From: Hongsoonwoonella zoysiae
GTDB lineage: Bacteria > Pseudomonadota > Alphaproteobacteria > Rhizobiales > Stappiaceae
Length of the DNA stretch: 64,000 nucleotides
NCBI RefSeq assembly: GCF_013266695.1
Contig: NZ_JABRXF010000001.1
Coordinates: forward strand, 1,245,736 to 1,309,735
Direction: 5' to 3'
Positions 17,906-25,868 of this stretch are shown one piece after another. How positions within the stretch are numbered: the first letter of the stretch is position 1; every line of letters starts with the position of its first letter. Made by a program: the position numbers and the translations under genes. A model generated the notes under the pieces. That model did no database searches, was not told the DNA's origin, and saw only the letters and a list, made by a program, of their open reading frames with translations.

Positions 17906-19554
17906 CGAGCCGCAGGTTTTCTCGCGAATCGCTGCTGGCGGGTACCGTACTTCTGATCCTGACGCCCCTTGCGGCGCGGGCCCAAGCCCAGACGCATGCG
18001 CCCGTACCGCATTTCGCCGAGGAGGCGTCGCTCGCCGGCATCGACCATAAATACACCGGACCCTGGGAGTTTTTCGTTGGCGGCGGTGCCGCGATCTTCG
18101 ATTGCAGCGGCGACCGCAAGCCCGATCTTTTCATAGCGGGCGGCACCGCGCGGGCAAAGCTTTACCGAAACCTTTCGTCCGCCGGCGGTGCGTTGAAATT
18201 CGAAGAGGTTCCGCTCGACCTGCCGGAACGCCTTGTGGAAAAGGTGACCGGCGCCTACCCGGTCGATATAGACAACGACGGTATCAAGGACCTCGCCGTC
18301 ATGAGGGTCGGCGAAAACCTGCTCCTCAAAGGCAAGGGCGACTGCCGCTTCGAGGAGGCGAACCGCGCCTGGGCTTTCGACGGCGGGCGCGCATGGTCGA
18401 CAGGCTTTGCAGCCACCTTCGAACCCGGCAAGGCCTTCCCCACGCTTGCCTTCGGAAATTATGTCGACCGCAGCGCCCCCGGCGCGCCCTGGGGCACCTG
18501 CCATGACAACGTTCTTCACCGCCCGCGCGGCGAAGAGGGGCCGGACTACAGCGATGCCTTCCAGCTCTCGCCCGGCTATTGCAGCCTGTCGATGCTTTTC
18601 ACCGACTGGAACCGGTCCGGCGAGCCCGCATTGAGGATTTCCAACGACCGTCAATATTACCGCGGCGGTGAGGAACAGCTCTGGGCCGTGCCGCCGGGCC
18701 GCCCGCCCCGTCCCTACCGCAAGGCCGATGGCTGGCAGCACGTGAAGATCTGGGGCATGGGAATCGCCAGCACCGACCTCGACGGCGACGGCTTTCCCGA
18801 ATATGCGCTCACCAGCATGGGCGACACCAAGCTGCAGACGCTCGACAAGGAAAGCGAGCAGGAGTTTCCGATCTACCGGGACATCGCTTTCGATCTCGGG
18901 GTGACCGCCCATCGACCTTATACCGGCGACGATTCCAAGCCGTCCACGGGCTGGCATGCCGAGTTCGAGGACGTGAACAACGATACGCTGGCCGATCTCT
19001 TCATCGCCAAGGGCAATGTGGAGGCCATGCCGGATTTCGCGAGCTACGATCCCGACAATCTCCTGATCCAGGAATGGGACGGCACCTTCACGGAGCGGGG
19101 CATGGAGGCCGGTATCGCGCTCAAGCGAAAGGGGCGCGGCGGCGGCGTGGTCGACCTCAACATGGATGGCCTGCCGGATATCCTCGTCGTCAACCGGGAG
19201 GGGCCGGCAAGCCTCTTCCGCAATCTCGGCGGCGGCACGGCGGACAATCCTGTTCCACTGGGAAACTGGATCGGCGTCGAGCTTCATCAGGACGGGCCGA
19301 ACAGGGATGCCATCGGCGCGCAGCTTAGCGTGAAGATCGGCAACAGAACGATCACGAGGGATCTTCAGGTCGGCGGCGGCCATGCGTCCGGCCAGATCGG
19401 CTTCGTGCATGTGGGTGTTGGCGTCGCGGAACGTGCGCAAATCCGCGTTCGCTGGCCGGACGGCGACTGGAGCCACCCCTACCGCGTCTTCACCAACAAT
19501 TTCGTGCGCATCGAACGCGGCGAGGCGGACGCGCAATACTGGTATCCCGAATAG
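17902..19554 (+). CDS. VCBS/FG-GAP repeat protein with ASPIC/UnbV domain (CRTAC1-like)
   Basis: A 550-residue exported protein. The N-terminus has arginines before a hydrophobic stretch (SRRFSRESLLAGTVLLIL), so Sec or possibly Tat export. The body carries FG-GAP-type beta-propeller repeats with acidic calcium loops: DIDNDGIKDLAV, DLDGDGFPEYAL, DVNNDTLADLFI, DLNMDGLPDILVV. The C-terminus (NWIGVELHQDG, IGAQLSVKIGNRTI, RVRWPDGDW) is an ASPIC/UnbV domain. Bacterial CRTAC1-like proteins often sit beside c-type cytochromes, but no reaction is known. Start overlaps the cytochrome stop (ATGA). Confidence 0.85.
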   Translation: MTSRRFSRESLLAGTVLLILTPLAARAQAQTHAPVPHFAEEASLAGIDHKYTGPWEFFVGGGAAIFDCSGDRKPDLFIAGGTARAKLYRNLSSAGGALKFEEVPLDLPERLVEKVTGAYPVDIDNDGIKDLAVMRVGENLLLKGKGDCRFEEANRAWAFDGGRAWSTGFAATFEPGKAFPTLAFGNYVDRSAPGAPWGTCHDNVLHRPRGEEGPDYSDAFQLSPGYCSLSMLFTDWNRSGEPALRISNDRQYYRGGEEQLWAVPPGRPPRPYRKADGWQHVKIWGMGIASTDLDGDGFPEYALTSMGDTKLQTLDKESEQEFPIYRDIAFDLGVTAHRPYTGDDSKPSTGWHAEFEDVNNDTLADLFIAKGNVEAMPDFASYDPDNLLIQEWDGTFTERGMEAGIALKRKGRGGGVVDLNMDGLPDILVVNREGPASLFRNLGGGTADNPVPLGNWIGVELHQDGPNRDAIGAQLSVKIGNRTITRDLQVGGGHASGQIGFVHVGVGVAERAQIRVRWPDGDWSHPYRVFTNNFVRIERGEADAQYWYPE

Positions 19555-19644
19555 GCGATGCGGCAGGTTTTCCCGCGTGGAATAAGCCTGCCGACTGCAA
19601 GCCGGCCGCGCGGCGATCGTTGGATGAAAGCCGGCGGCCGCCGC

Positions 19645-20988
19645 TCACTCCGCGTCGGACAGGACTTCGTCCTTGTCGAGGTCGTATTTCTTCATCTTCT
19701 CGTAAAGCGCCTTTCGCGAAATCCCCAGCGCTTCGTAAGTCGCCTTGAGACTGCCGGCGTTGCGGGCGATTTCGGATGCGATCAGAGAACGTTCATAGGC
19801 GGCGACGCGTTCGCCAAGGCCTGAACCCTCGTCCTGCGTGGTTTCGGAACCGAGTTCTTCCAGGCCGAGCACGAAACGATCCGCGACATTGCGCAATTCG
19901 CGCACGTTGCCCGGCCAGGACTTCGCCATCAGCTTGGCCAGATAATCCGGTGGAACGTCTGGAATTTCGCGGCGGTAGCGCGCGCGGGCCTCACGGGCAA
20001 GGTGATGGAAGAGCAGGGGAATGTCTTCCCGCCGTTGCCTGAGCGGCGGGATTTCCAGCGTCACTACATTGAGCCGGTAAAAAAGGTCCTTTCGGAAGCG
20101 CCCCTCATTGCCGGCCTGTTCCAGGTCGTCCTTTGTTGCCGCGAGGAAGCGCACGTCCAGAGGAATCGCCTGGTTGGAGCCGAGCCGCTCTATGGAGCGC
20201 GTCTCGATGACGCGAAGGAGCTTCACCTGAAGGTCGAGCGGCATGGATTCGATTTCATCGAGGAAGACCGTTCCGCCATGGGCATGTTCCAGCTTGCCGA
20301 TGCGCTGCTTGCTTGCCCCGGTAAAGGCGCCTTGCTCGTGGCCGAAGAGTTCCGATTCGATGATTTCCGCGGGAAGGCCGCCGCAATTGAGCGCAACGAA
20401 CGGGCCGCCCCGCCGGCTGCCTTCCTCGTGCAGCGCGCGGGCGACCACCTCCTTGCCGGATCCCGTTTCGCCGATAATGAGAATATCCGCGTCGGTCGAG
20501 GCGAGTGCCGAAACCATCGCCCGCAGGCGTTCCATCGCCGGAGAGCGGCCGACAAGGCGGGCCTCCAGCCCGCCTCGTTCGCCAAGTTCTTCCCTGAGCG
20601 CACGGTTTTCGAGCACGAGACGGCGTTTTTCCAGCGCACGTTCCACAACGGTTGCGAGCTTGCCGACGGGAAATGGCTTTTCGATGAAGTCATAGGCGCC
20701 GGCGCGCATGGCTTCGACCGCCATTGGAACATCGCCATGGCCGGTGATGAGTACGACGGGAACCGCCGGGTCCACCTCGAAGGTGGTGCGCATAAGCTCC
20801 AGCCCGTCGACCTTCGGCATGCGGATGTCCGTTACGAGCACGCCGTAAAAATCACGCGCTAGGTGATCCGTCACCTCCATGGCGGTGTCGAAGGCACGTA
20901 CCGTGTGGCCGTGCAATTCGAGGCCCTGCGTCAGGGCTTCCCGCAATTCGGCTTCATCGTCGACAAGAAGAACGGTGGCGTGGTCCAT
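19645..20988 (-). CDS. dctD: Sigma-54-dependent response regulator, DctD type
   Basis: A 447-residue NtrC-family activator. Receiver domain: acidic DDE at 10-12, phospho-acceptor Asp54 in VTDIRMPK, Lys in IEKPFP. AAA+ domain: Walker A GETGSGKE 173-180, the sigma-54 contact loop GAFTGA 220-225, and GGTVFLDEIESM. A Fis-type HTH ends the protein (SLKATYEALGISRKALYEKMKKY). DctD activates C4-dicarboxylate uptake genes when phosphorylated by DctB, encoded 15 bp upstream. No transporter is adjacent; the TRAP operon at 46375-49549 has a sigma-54 promoter and is a candidate target. Confidence 0.88.
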   Translation of the reverse strand: MDHATVLLVDDEAELREALTQGLELHGHTVRAFDTAMEVTDHLARDFYGVLVTDIRMPKVDGLELMRTTFEVDPAVPVVLITGHGDVPMAVEAMRAGAYDFIEKPFPVGKLATVVERALEKRRLVLENRALREELGERGGLEARLVGRSPAMERLRAMVSALASTDADILIIGETGSGKEVVARALHEEGSRRGGPFVALNCGGLPAEIIESELFGHEQGAFTGASKQRIGKLEHAHGGTVFLDEIESMPLDLQVKLLRVIETRSIERLGSNQAIPLDVRFLAATKDDLEQAGNEGRFRKDLFYRLNVVTLEIPPLRQRREDIPLLFHHLAREARARYRREIPDVPPDYLAKLMAKSWPGNVRELRNVADRFVLGLEELGSETTQDEGSGLGERVAAYERSLIASEIARNAGSLKATYEALGISRKALYEKMKKYDLDKDEVLSDAE

Positions 20989-21003
20989 GCTGATCCTGTC
21001 AAT

Positions 21004-22827
21004 TCATTCCGCGGCTGCCCGGCTTTCGCGCTCAAGCGGCAGGCGCACCGTGAAGAGCGCTCCACCGTCCTGCGATGCCGTGACATTCAGGCTGCCTGAA
21101 AAGTCATGGACGATCTTGTAAGCGATCGAAAGGCCGAGACCCAGCCCCTCGCCGACGTCCTTCGTCGTGAAAAACGGGTCGAACACCTGCGAGCGCAATT
21201 CCTCCGACACGCCCGGGCCGTTGTCTGCAACCTCGATGAGGGCGAAGCCGGCCTCGACCTTCAGCGAAATGCCAACCTTCGCGCCCGCTTCGCCGCCGAC
21301 AGCGTCAAGCGCGTTGGAAATGAGATTGAGGACGACCTGCTCCAGGCGGACGCGGCCTCCGAGCACCACCGGGTCCGTATCGCCCTTGTCGACAACGATT
21401 TCCACGTCGGAGCGCTTGATGCGCGGAGACAGGAGCATCAGCGCCTCGTCGATCACCGTGACGAGACGAACGGGCTTAAGTTCCGTTCCCGCCCGGCGGG
21501 TAAAGCCTTTCAGCGTGCGCGAGATCTCCGCCATCCGCTCGACCATGGCGATGATCTTCTCGAGGTTTCCGGCCGCCTTGTCCTCCATCTTTCGCTCAAG
21601 CAGCAGCTGGGCGTTTTCCGCGTTCGAGCGGATGGCGGCGAGCGGCTGGTTGAACTCGTGACTAAGAGCTGCTGACATGCGCCCGAGCGTTGCGAGTTTC
21701 GCGGCCTGCACGAGCTCGGCCTGTGCAAGGCGAAGCTCCGCTTCCGCCGCCTCACGCTCCTCTACCTCGCGGGCGAGCAGCTTGTTGGCCTGCGAAAGAT
21801 CCTGCGTTCTTTCGCGAACGCGCCGCTCCAGGCGAAGGGCCGCGGCGCGGTCGTCGCGCATCTTGCGGACCGTCGCCTTGCGCTTTTCAAGCGCTGCCCA
21901 GCCCGCTCCGGTAAGAAGAAGACAGACGAGCGCGGCGATGATCCAGGCTTTGGAGGTCTGCGACGTGGCGATCTGGGTGTTGGCGAGCGTCGAAACCTGC
22001 CAGCCGAGTACGGTGAGCGGTTTCGTCAGCCGGAGCGCTTCCAGACGCGCGGCGCCATCATCGAGGCGTACGATCTCGAAGCCCGAGCGAAGACGCGCGT
22101 GAAGGTGCATCGGAGAAGGCGGCATGCCGGCTACGGCCGGGTTTTGCACCCCGCCGGGTGCTTCCACCACCATTCGGCCTCGCCAGGAAGGGCGGTTCGT
22201 GACGACGACAATGCCGCTATCGTCGAGCGCCAGCAGCGGGTCCTTGGAAAGGGCCCAGGCCTGTTCCACGGAGGCCAGATCGACACGCACGGCGACCGCG
22301 CCGACCATTTGACCGCCGGAGCGTACGGCGGAGGCGAAAACATAGCTTCCCGCCCGCAAGGCATCGCCGGGCAGGAGCTGCCGGCCGAGCCGGCCTTCCA
22401 TCGCCTCCTGGAAGGCGGTGTCGAACATGTTGAGACCGGCCGAATGCGGCCCCTGCGACGGCCATGTGCTGGAGGCGATCGTGCGGCCCGACATATCCAG
22501 AAAGACAACCTCCTGCGCGCCCGACATCGCCGCCACGACCGAGGCGACACGCTCTCCGTCCGTGCGGCTTCCCTCGGAGATCAGGTCGCGCACGTCCGGG
22601 CGCTGGGCAAGAAATGGCGGCAGAAGGCGGAACTTGTCCAACTGGCGTTCGAGCGTTGCCGCCTGAACGGCAAGCGAGGCGTCGGCGCGCGTGCGGATCT
22701 CGTCCAGGAAGAGCCGCTCGCTGAACCGCGCCGTGACCGCCGCGACAAACACCGTCAGGCAGGCGGCGGCGATGAGCGCAAGCGCTGTGGAAAAGGTCTC
22801 CCGGCGTTTTCTCGTCAAGCGGTACAT
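21004..22827 (-). CDS. dctB: Sensor histidine kinase, DctB type
   Basis: A 607-residue membrane kinase. Two membrane helices (about 12-33 and 294-311) enclose a periplasmic double-CACHE-like sensor domain. A coiled coil (about 320-375) leads to the HisKA domain with phospho-acceptor His390 in ALSHEFNQPLAAIR, followed by the ATPase boxes (NLISNALDAVG, IEVADNGPGV, GEGLGLGLSIAYKI). This is the DctB layout, which senses C4-dicarboxylates in the periplasm. It is transcribed with dctD and lies 52 bp downstream of modC, so its own promoter is not obvious. Confidence 0.88.
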   Translation of the reverse strand: MYRLTRKRRETFSTALALIAAACLTVFVAAVTARFSERLFLDEIRTRADASLAVQAATLERQLDKFRLLPPFLAQRPDVRDLISEGSRTDGERVASVVAAMSGAQEVVFLDMSGRTIASSTWPSQGPHSAGLNMFDTAFQEAMEGRLGRQLLPGDALRAGSYVFASAVRSGGQMVGAVAVRVDLASVEQAWALSKDPLLALDDSGIVVVTNRPSWRGRMVVEAPGGVQNPAVAGMPPSPMHLHARLRSGFEIVRLDDGAARLEALRLTKPLTVLGWQVSTLANTQIATSQTSKAWIIAALVCLLLTGAGWAALEKRKATVRKMRDDRAAALRLERRVRERTQDLSQANKLLAREVEEREAAEAELRLAQAELVQAAKLATLGRMSAALSHEFNQPLAAIRSNAENAQLLLERKMEDKAAGNLEKIIAMVERMAEISRTLKGFTRRAGTELKPVRLVTVIDEALMLLSPRIKRSDVEIVVDKGDTDPVVLGGRVRLEQVVLNLISNALDAVGGEAGAKVGISLKVEAGFALIEVADNGPGVSEELRSQVFDPFFTTKDVGEGLGLGLSIAYKIVHDFSGSLNVTASQDGGALFTVRLPLERESRAAAE

Positions 22828-22879
22828 TAAGGCACTCTACAGCCGAACTCCGCGAAGTTCATCCGGTCCTGTGCAAATG

Positions 22880-23977
22880 TCAGGCGCTTCCAGAACCGAT
22901 GATCTCGCGCCGGTCTATGGCGATCGTCTTGATGAGCGCGAGCGCCTGCCCGCCCGGCGCAAGGCCCAGATCCGACACGGATGCCCGGGTGAGGCGAACG
23001 CGCAATGGCTGCTCGCCGATCCGGCAGAGGATTTCGGCGTAAGGGCCCGTTTCACTGGTTATCGCCTCGATGGTGACCGGCAGGCGGTTGCGGATGCTGA
23101 GGCCCGGGACATCCGCGAGCGCAAGTGAAACGTCGCGTGCGCGCACGCGCAGTCTCACTTCCGTTCCGGGCTCGATCCCGGTGGCGGGAACCTCGATTTC
23201 ATGTCCTTCGACATCGATCGTCGACAGGCTCCAGTGGCTGTCCATCGCGCTAACGCGGCCGACGAGGACCGAGCCCGCTTCATGACGGCCGGTCGCCGCG
23301 CCGAGGTCGAGCCGTGTCATGATTTCCGCTGTCGGACCGCAGGCGACCGTCTCGCCCCTTGAGATGACGACCAGCGTGTCGGCAAGGCGGGCGACCTCCT
23401 CAAGCGCGTGGCTGACATAGAGGATCGGGATCTTCGCCTCGTGGCAAAGCCGGTCGAGGAAGGGCAGGATCTCCGCCTTGCGGCCCTGGTCGAGCGAGGC
23501 GAGCGGCTCGTCCATGACAAGAGCGCGCGGGGAGGAAAGAAGCGCGCGCCCGATGGCAACCCGCTGACGCTCGCCGCCCGAAAGCGTGCCGGGCCGGCGT
23601 GACAGCAGGCTTTCGATGCCCAAAAGCTCGACAACCTGATCGAAACGCGTCCTGTCGATCGTCCGCCCCGCCCATCGCGCGAAGGCGAGGTTCGATTTCA
23701 CCGTCAGATGCGGGAAGAGGCGCGCCTCCTGGAAGACATGGCCGATGCGGCGCATCCGCACCGGCTGGTCCATGCCCTTGCCGGTGTCGAAGAGCGTCTC
23801 TCCATTGATGGCGATGCGGCCCCGCTCCGGCCGCAGAAGGCCGGCGATCATCTTGGTGATCGTCGATTTGCCCGCGCCCGAATGTCCGAACAGCGCGGTG
23901 ACGCCGGAATCGGAGCGGAAGGTGGCCCTGATCGGCAGGTTGCCGGCGCTGCCCTCGATGTCGACCTCGATCATCAC
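22880..23977 (-). CDS. modC: Molybdate ABC transporter ATP-binding protein
   Basis: A 365-residue ATPase: Walker A FGHSGAGKST, signature LSGGERQRVAIGRAL, Walker B ALVMDEPLASLD, His in VSHALEEV. The C-terminal 100 residues form a MOP (molybdate-binding) domain, with IRNRLPVTIEAIT and GPYAEILCRIGEQ, which identifies ModC rather than another importer ATPase. Its start overlaps the modB stop by 4 nt. It energises the molybdate importer with ModA and ModB. Confidence 0.92.
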   Translation of the reverse strand: MMIEVDIEGSAGNLPIRATFRSDSGVTALFGHSGAGKSTITKMIAGLLRPERGRIAINGETLFDTGKGMDQPVRMRRIGHVFQEARLFPHLTVKSNLAFARWAGRTIDRTRFDQVVELLGIESLLSRRPGTLSGGERQRVAIGRALLSSPRALVMDEPLASLDQGRKAEILPFLDRLCHEAKIPILYVSHALEEVARLADTLVVISRGETVACGPTAEIMTRLDLGAATGRHEAGSVLVGRVSAMDSHWSLSTIDVEGHEIEVPATGIEPGTEVRLRVRARDVSLALADVPGLSIRNRLPVTIEAITSETGPYAEILCRIGEQPLRVRLTRASVSDLGLAPGGQALALIKTIAIDRREIIGSGSA

Positions 23978-24669
23978 GTCCCTCTGATACGTCGCGAGAG
24001 GCGCCGGGCGACGGCTTCGGAGGCAATAAGCGCACCGAAGGCGACAGCCGCGGAGATGATGGTGAGCCGGAAGGCGGCGACCTCGCCGTCGGGCGTTTGG
24101 GCTGCAGTGTAGACGGCGAGCGCCAGTGTGCGGGTTTCGCCGGGGATGTTGGAAACGAAGGTGATCGTCGCGCCGAATTCACCCATCGCCTTGGCGAAAC
24201 CCAGAATACCGGCGGCGAGAATGCCGGGCAGCGCTAGCGGCAGCGTGACGATGGCGAGCACTATTCCTCTGCGAAGGCCCAATGTGGCCGCCGCTTCCTC
24301 AAGTTTCGGGTCGACCGCCTCGATGGCAAGCCGGACCGGCCTGACCATCAGGGGAAAGGCCATGATGCCGGCGGCAAGGGCCGCTCCTGTCCATCTGAAG
24401 GCGAAAGTCATGCCGAAGGTGCTTTCGAGAATTGAGCCGACCGGCCCCGTCCGCCCGAAAAGGATCAACAGCACGTAGCCGGTGACCACGGGTGGGAGGA
24501 CGAGCGGCATGTGAATGACGCCATTCAAGAGGCCATGGCCGGGAAAGCGCCAGCGGGCAAGCGCATAGCCCGCGAAAACCGCAACCGGCAGGGCTACGGC
24601 AAGCGCGGTGGCCGCGACCTTCAGCGTCAGCGTCAGCGCCTGCCATTCCGCCGGTGTGAGCGTGATCAC
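23974..24669 (-). CDS. modB: Molybdate ABC transporter permease
   Basis: About 231 residues with five to six membrane helices. LPLVLPPVVTGYVLLILFGR, the TLGLRRGIVLAIVTLPLALPG cytoplasmic EAA loop and GFAKAMGEFGATITFVSNIPG are the ModB signatures. The frame is open to 24717, but that would overlap modA by 41 nt; GTG at 24669 begins 8 bp after the modA stop and directly before the first conserved segment (ITLTPAEW), so I chose it. Confidence 0.9.
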   Translation of the reverse strand: MITLTPAEWQALTLTLKVAATALAVALPVAVFAGYALARWRFPGHGLLNGVIHMPLVLPPVVTGYVLLILFGRTGPVGSILESTFGMTFAFRWTGAALAAGIMAFPLMVRPVRLAIEAVDPKLEEAAATLGLRRGIVLAIVTLPLALPGILAAGILGFAKAMGEFGATITFVSNIPGETRTLALAVYTAAQTPDGEVAAFRLTIISAAVAFGALIASEAVARRLSRRIRGT

Positions 24670-24676
24670 CGCAGCC

Positions 24677-25435
24677 TCAATCGAATGGCCGCAAGCCTGC
24701 GGCGCGGAACGCTTCACGGGCTCTCGGCGTTTTCAGGAAGGTGAGAAATTCCATCGCATCCGGCTGCGCTGTCTTCGTAACGGCAGCCGGGTAGACGATG
24801 GCCGGATGGATGCCTTCCGGAATTTCGGCAACTACCGCCACATCCTTTTCGACGCTGGCGTCGGAAGCGTATACGATGCCGAGCGGCGTTTCCCCGCGAG
24901 CGACAGTGGCAAGGGCAACGCGCACGTTTTCCATTGGCGCGAGCCTGCCGGCGATCCCCTCCCAGAGGTTAAGGTTCATCAGTGCCGCCTTGGCGTAACG
25001 CCCGGCGGGGATCGTTTCCGTATCCGCAATCGCCATGCGGCGCTCGCCGAGACGAGCGGTGAGCGCGTCCGGTGTCAGGTCCAGCGGCTGCGGATTCTCC
25101 CCCGGCGCTACGACCACGAGCGTGTTCGTGGCGACGATGGTTATCGTTTCGGGATCGATTACGCCTGCCTCGCGCACATGGTCCATCCAACGCTCGTCGG
25201 CTGAAAAGAACAAGTCAGCCGGGGCGCCGGCCTCCACCTGACGGGCGATCGACGCCGTGCCCGCGAAGGAAAAGACGACTTCCTTGCCGGTCTCCTCGGT
25301 ATAGGCTTCGCCGGCTGCCTCGAGCGCGTCCTTGAGGCTGGCGGCGGCAAAGACCGTGAGCCGTTCCGCCGCGATCACCGGGGACGCTGCGACCAGCGCC
25401 AGCATGGCGGCAACCGCGATCTGGAGACAGCGCAT
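24677..25435 (-). CDS. modA: Molybdate-binding periplasmic protein
   Basis: A 252-residue protein with a signal peptide (MRCLQIAVAAMLALVAASPV, cleavage near IAA). The mature start LTVFAAASLKDALEAAGEAY and the later FAGTASIARQVEAGAPADLF and ADTETIPAGRYAKAAL are classical ModA oxyanion-binding segments. The frame is open to 25471, but ATG at 25435 begins the signal peptide; the longer version would run through the regulatory dyad at 25449-25474. It is the first gene of modABC. Confidence 0.92.
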   Translation of the reverse strand: MRCLQIAVAAMLALVAASPVIAAERLTVFAAASLKDALEAAGEAYTEETGKEVVFSFAGTASIARQVEAGAPADLFFSADERWMDHVREAGVIDPETITIVATNTLVVVAPGENPQPLDLTPDALTARLGERRMAIADTETIPAGRYAKAALMNLNLWEGIAGRLAPMENVRVALATVARGETPLGIVYASDASVEKDVAVVAEIPEGIHPAIVYPAAVTKTAQPDAMEFLTFLKTPRAREAFRAAGLRPFD

Positions 25436-25448
25436 CAAGTCCGGCCCT

Positions 25449-25474
25449 TCGATATGTATGATTGTACACATCGA
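25449..25474 (-). promoter_or_regulatory. Probable ModE-binding dyad upstream of modA
   Basis: TCGATATGTA-N6-TACACATCGA is a 10-bp inverted repeat with one mismatch, 14 bp upstream of the modA ATG and 4 bp after the modE gene. Known ModE sites are A/T-rich dyads with CGnTATAT-type arms separated by six bases, so spacing and arms fit. It would let molybdate-loaded ModE repress modABC. Confidence 0.7.
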
Positions 25475-25477
25475 ATG

Positions 25478-25858
25478 CTAGCCACTGTCCGCTCCCGGTT
25501 CAACATCCTTTTTCACCCGCGCTGAAAGCGCGTCCAGATCCGCCTCGGCAGTCGAGACGATCGTCGTTTCTATCGCGCGGAGGCGGGCGAGGATTTCCTC
25601 GCCAAGCCCTGTCAACCGCGCCCCGCCGCCGCCGCCGGCTCCGCCCTTGCCCGTTTCGATCAGCGGTTCGTCGAAGCCGCGGTTCAATTCGCCGACCAGG
25701 TTCCAAGCCCGCTTGTAGCTCATGGAAAGACGTCGCCCGGCGGCGCGAATCGAACCGGTTTCAGCGATGCCCTGCAAGAGGTCCGCCTTGCCCGGCCCCA
25801 GCGCTATGCCCGGCGCCAGCACGATCCGCAGCCTTACCTTGGGAAATTCGCCCGTCAT
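25478..25858 (-). CDS. modE: ModE-type regulator, HTH domain only
   Basis: A 126-residue protein containing only the N-terminal winged helix of ModE: LGPGKADLLQGIAETGSIRA, AAGRRLSMSYKRAWNLVGELN, and a glycine-rich wing GKGGAGGGGGARLT. E. coli ModE has a further pair of molybdate-binding MOP domains, absent here, so molybdate sensing would need a separate partner or operate differently; short ModE homologues are known in other bacteria. It lies between the GMC oxidoreductase gene (10 bp away) and modA. Confidence 0.82.
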   Translation of the reverse strand: MTGEFPKVRLRIVLAPGIALGPGKADLLQGIAETGSIRAAGRRLSMSYKRAWNLVGELNRGFDEPLIETGKGGAGGGGGARLTGLGEEILARLRAIETTIVSTAEADLDALSARVKKDVEPGADSG

Positions 25859-25868
25859 CGCTCGATAT

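Noticed and set aside
17833-19536. A 567-codon open frame on the minus strand opposite the ASPIC/UnbV gene
   Set aside because: Antisense to a gene with signal peptide, FG-GAP repeats and a C-terminal domain; no recognisable features of its own.
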